From an uncultured Bacilli bacterium (GTDB taxonomy: Bacteria > Bacillota_I > Bacilli_A > RF39 > UBA660), in NCBI GenBank assembly GCA_934096315.1, contig CAKOLT010000015.1, forward strand, positions 1-24,896: a stretch of DNA of 24,896 nt. The letters are read 5' to 3'. Both the position numbers and the translations under genes were made by a program. Shown here piece after piece: positions 22,427-24,896 of the stretch (within the stretch, counting starts at the first letter, position 1; each line of letters opens with the position of its first letter). The notes beneath the pieces were generated by a model that was not told the origin of the DNA, made no database searches, and was given only the letters and a program-made list of their open reading frames with translations.

Positions 22427-23458
22427 CTAGAATAATCTAACTATATCCTGGAAAGTAACATATATCATTAAAGCAATTAAAAGGAAAAATCCAACTGCAT
22501 TAACCTTTGCCTCAATATCCTTAGGTATTGGTTTTTTAAATATCTTCTCTATAATTAGAAACAATATTCTACCACCATCAAAAGCTGGGAATGGAATTAA
22601 ATTAATAACCCCAACATTAATACTTAAGAATGCTACTAAATATAATATATTCTCAAGTCCTAGTTTAGCCTGCTCTCCCACTATAGTATATATTCCAACT
22701 GGACCAGATAACTCATCTACTCCTACTTTACCAGTAAACAAATATTTTAAAGTATCTTTCATTAAAGCAAATAAACTACCTGTTTTTTGAATAGCATACT
22801 TACAAGAGTTTACTAAACCATACTCCCTTTTACCGGAAGTTGAAAATCCAAACTTATAAACTTCTTCACCGTTTGTAATCTCTTTAGCAGGAGTTATCTC
22901 ATAATTCTTAATACTACCATTTGGTTTTTCAACTTTAAAGTTTAAAGTCTTACCCTTACTTAGTTGTATCTTTAACATAGCTTCATCCCATGATACAACC
23001 TTTTCACCATCTATCTCTAATAGGTAATCTCCCTCTCTTAAACCCTCTTCATATGCTGGATAATCTGTTAACACAGTACCCACCACAGCTTTAGGAGATA
23101 CCCCCCCATAAATAAGAGCACTAATAAATAATATTAAAACTGCAAAAATAAAGTTATTACCTGCCCCAAAAAACAAAATCAATAATCTTTGAATAAAACT
23201 CTTATTACACATATTCCTATCCTTAGGAATATTCTTATCTCCAATTATATCTTCCCCAGCAAGACTAACAAACCCTCCAATAGGAATAAGTCTTATATTA
23301 TACTGTGTCTCTTTCCCCTTAATTGAAAATATCTTTGGTCCCATACCTAAACTAAATTCATAAACAAACGTACCAGACCACTTTGCAAAAATAAAATGCC
23401 CAAACTCATGAACTAAAATAATAACCCCAAGTATTATAATAAAAAGTATTAATGTCAT
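22427..23458 (-). CDS. rseP: Site-2 intramembrane zinc protease RseP/RasP
   Basis: The protease cuts membrane-embedded substrates such as anti-sigma factors and signal-peptide remnants. It has 343 residues. The zinc motif HEFGH is at 17-21 in the first membrane helix. A PDZ domain lies near 125-195 (YPAYEEGLREGDYLLEIDG). The third zinc ligand region NLIPFPAFDGGRILF is near 283-297, followed by the last helices. The family usually has P.LDGG; here it is PAFDGG. AAGGAGG precedes the ATG. It follows cdsA by ten bases, a conserved pairing in bacteria. Confidence 0.94.
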   Translation of the reverse strand: MTLILFIIILGVIILVHEFGHFIFAKWSGTFVYEFSLGMGPKIFSIKGKETQYNIRLIPIGGFVSLAGEDIIGDKNIPKDRNMCNKSFIQRLLILFFGAGNNFIFAVLILFISALIYGGVSPKAVVGTVLTDYPAYEEGLREGDYLLEIDGEKVVSWDEAMLKIQLSKGKTLNFKVEKPNGSIKNYEITPAKEITNGEEVYKFGFSTSGKREYGLVNSCKYAIQKTGSLFALMKDTLKYLFTGKVGVDELSGPVGIYTIVGEQAKLGLENILYLVAFLSINVGVINLIPFPAFDGGRILFLIIEKIFKKPIPKDIEAKVNAVGFFLLIALMIYVTFQDIVRLF

Positions 23459-23468
23459 ATGTCCTCCT

Positions 23469-24245
23469 TTAAAATATATTAAGTATTAACTGTATACCAA
23501 GTGATACATATATAACACTATCAAACCTATCTAATATACCACCATGCCCCGGTATTAAATTAGAATAATCCTTAACTTTATAATATCTCTTAATACTACT
23601 AAAAATTAAATCCCCTATTTCACTAAGTACTGTTAAAAACAAAGATAACAATATAGCAAATACTAAAGAATCATCTATTACAAAGTAATAAAACACACTA
23701 CCTATAAAACACCCCATAATAGTTCCAATAGTAGTACCTTCCCATGTCTTTTTAGGACTAATCGAAGTTAACTTATGTTTCCCTATTAAAGACCCCCCAA
23801 TATAAGCATATGTATCTGTTATAAAAGCAATTATAAATATATATATACATACCGGAGTATTTATATCCCTAAAATATATAATATTACCAAAAGATAACCC
23901 TAGAAAATAAACAACCCCAAGAACATATAACGCATCATTTATATTATACCTATCACTATCATTATAAAATATTATTGGAATAGTAAGAGCAAGTAGTGGT
24001 ATTAACAAAAGTGACTCATAATTAATATCAAATATTAAATTATTTAAAGAAATCATAACAAATGATACAACCGCAATTAACTCTATTACTTTAAGTTTCT
24101 TATCCTTATACTTTATATTTAAAAACTCTTCTACTCCAAGAAGCCCACATAACAAAATAAACATTGCAAAAAGCTTACTACTAGTTGTTAAAAATATAAT
24201 TAATAAAAGTAACAATATTGCTCCACTTATTACTCTCTTCTTCAT
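23469..24245 (-). CDS. cdsA: Phosphatidate cytidylyltransferase CdsA
   Basis: CdsA makes CDP-diacylglycerol from CTP and phosphatidic acid in the membrane, the branch point of phospholipid synthesis. It has 258 residues and about seven or eight membrane helices. The signature is present near the C-terminus: SPKKTWEGTTIG near 165, SEIGDLIFSSIKRYYKVKD near 207-225, and IPGHGGILDRFDSV near 232-245. The family signature's S..KR..K.KD...PGHGG..DR.D is complete. A GGTGG site precedes the start. The expected upstream partner uppS is not here; a pilin-like gene takes its place. Confidence 0.95.
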   Translation of the reverse strand: MKKRVISGAILLLLLIIFLTTSSKLFAMFILLCGLLGVEEFLNIKYKDKKLKVIELIAVVSFVMISLNNLIFDINYESLLLIPLLALTIPIIFYNDSDRYNINDALYVLGVVYFLGLSFGNIIYFRDINTPVCIYIFIIAFITDTYAYIGGSLIGKHKLTSISPKKTWEGTTIGTIMGCFIGSVFYYFVIDDSLVFAILLSLFLTVLSEIGDLIFSSIKRYYKVKDYSNLIPGHGGILDRFDSVIYVSLGIQLILNIF

Positions 24246-24303
24246 TTATTCCACCATCTTTCTATATCTTATCTTAGTTCACATTATATGAATAATTATA
24301 ATG

Positions 24304-24714
24304 CTAACCATCACATAATGTATAACCACCACTCTCATTAGCATCAAATATACTATATTTTTCATCATCAATGCACCCTTTACATATTGCAGGATTACCA
24401 TCTGCAAATGGTTTATTATCTGCATTCATTATATCATCTTCATCTATATAATCACCACTTACTAACCTATCTAACAATACAATACATTCCCCATTATAAA
24501 AGCCCTTTAATGCCGAACGATTAGTAGTATTTAAATATAACTCTGCTGCTGTCCCTATTGTCTCTTTCTTACCTTCATTTAATTTCTCCTTACTCCTCTC
24601 CATTGAAGAAGTAATACTAGGAATAGCAATTGATACAATAGCTATTAAAATAACTATAACTACTAACAATTCTACTAAAGTAAATCCCCTATTATTTTTC
24701 TTTCTCTTTTTCAT
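24304..24714 (-). CDS. Type IV pilin-like / ComGC-like prepilin
   Basis: The product has 136 residues. The class III signal NNRGFTLVELLVVIVILIAIVSIAIP is complete: cleavage after Gly10, Phe at mature +1 and Glu at mature +5, then the hydrophobic helix that packs in the pilus. The mature globular part is small and acidic. It contains four cysteines (ECIVLL, ICKGC and a final LCDG), which could form disulfides. It may be a competence-type minor or major pseudopilin or an unusual type IV pilin. No assembly ATPase, platform protein or prepilin peptidase is in the window. The ribosome binding site is weak (AAGAAAG at some distance). About 58 bases separate it from cdsA. Confidence 0.85.
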   Translation of the reverse strand: MKKRKKNNRGFTLVELLVVIVILIAIVSIAIPSITSSMERSKEKLNEGKKETIGTAAELYLNTTNRSALKGFYNGECIVLLDRLVSGDYIDEDDIMNADNKPFADGNPAICKGCIDDEKYSIFDANESGGYTLCDG

Positions 24715-24867
24715 TATATCACAACTTTCTTAATTTTATAATATTTTAAGTATATATGCAGGTATCTTTTCGACGCCACACCTTACCGAATCTTCTTTTA
24801 TTTTCTTTTTCTATTTTCCTGTCTTTGTTTACAGTTTTTCTTTTTCACCACATTTACCCTTACTTGC

Positions 24868-24890
24868 GTGCCCTGCTGAATGCAGAGCAC
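24868..24890 (-). other. Strong hairpin near the right edge, possible RNA element
   Basis: Read on the - strand, nine consecutive pairs (one G-U) enclose a 5-base loop: GTGCTCTGC, then ATTCA, then GCAGGGCAC. On the + strand the G-U becomes a C-A mismatch, which points to RNA read on the - strand. The stretch is clearly richer in G+C than its surroundings. No T-run follows, so it is not a simple terminator. Between 24715 and the edge no gene could be named; a 21-codon frame open at the edge (ending EKEKL) is not convincing. Confidence 0.4.
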
Positions 24891-24896
24891 TTACTA

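Noticed and set aside
24715..24896. tmRNA, SRP RNA, RNase P RNA or c-di-GMP riboswitch at the right edge
   Set aside because: None of the conserved core motifs of these RNAs could be found; only a hairpin and GC-rich blocks are visible.
1..24896. CRISPR array, tRNA or rRNA genes
   Set aside because: No regularly spaced repeats, cloverleaf-like T-arm motifs or rRNA core sequences were noticed on either strand.

Overview
The window looks like one contig from an uncultured, very AT-rich Firmicute. The compact genes, the Gram-positive suf cluster, the SipW-type secreted proteins and a cell-wall sorting signal suggest a gut Bacilli/Erysipelotrichia/RF39-like lineage near the Mollicutes. Trp is encoded by TGG and TGA is used as a stop (IS30 transposase), so the standard bacterial code applies. 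The lineage is inferred from gene content and is not proven.

Positions 1 to about 4797, genes on + except the IS: the right part of an integrated mobile element. It holds the 3' end of an unknown gene, a complete IS30-family insertion sequence (82-1201, 26-bp inverted repeats, 4-bp target duplication), an ArdC/LtrC-like protein that lacks its zinc-protease motif, a 57-58 codon small ORF and a large serine recombinase. The recombinase ends about 25 bp from the element boundary. That boundary lies inside a cell-wall amidase gene, exactly at its DPGHGG catalytic motif.

Positions 4790-11500, all on -: iron-sulfur cluster assembly. sufC-sufD-sufS-sufU form a tight overlapping operon with its own promoter and terminator. 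A sortase-type surface protein gene sits between it and sufB. sufB has its own promoter and is followed by the interrupted amidase. A divergent endonuclease/exonuclease/phosphatase-family gene (+) follows at 11565-12293.

Positions 12307-14575 (-): three tandem, separately promoted and terminated paralogues encoding small secreted proteins with SipW/TasA/camelysin-type signal peptides.

Positions 14684-21738 (-): the most unusual region. A strong consensus promoter drives c, a b/delta-like fusion, alpha, beta, a short epsilon, a five-helix membrane protein and gamma. A large coiled-coil/acidic protein with its own consensus promoter follows. Alpha and beta keep their nucleotide-binding and arginine-finger motifs, so ATP hydrolysis should work. 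The c-like subunit has no carboxylate in either membrane helix, and no recognisable subunit a is present. This looks like an F1-like ATPase that does not move ions through the usual site. It is flanked on both sides by the same family of SipW-type secreted proteins.

Positions 21842-24714 (-): another SipW-type secreted protein, the site-2 protease RseP/RasP, CdsA and a type IV pilin-like protein. The last 180 bases hold no gene I can name, but include a strong 9-bp RNA-type hairpin close to the end.
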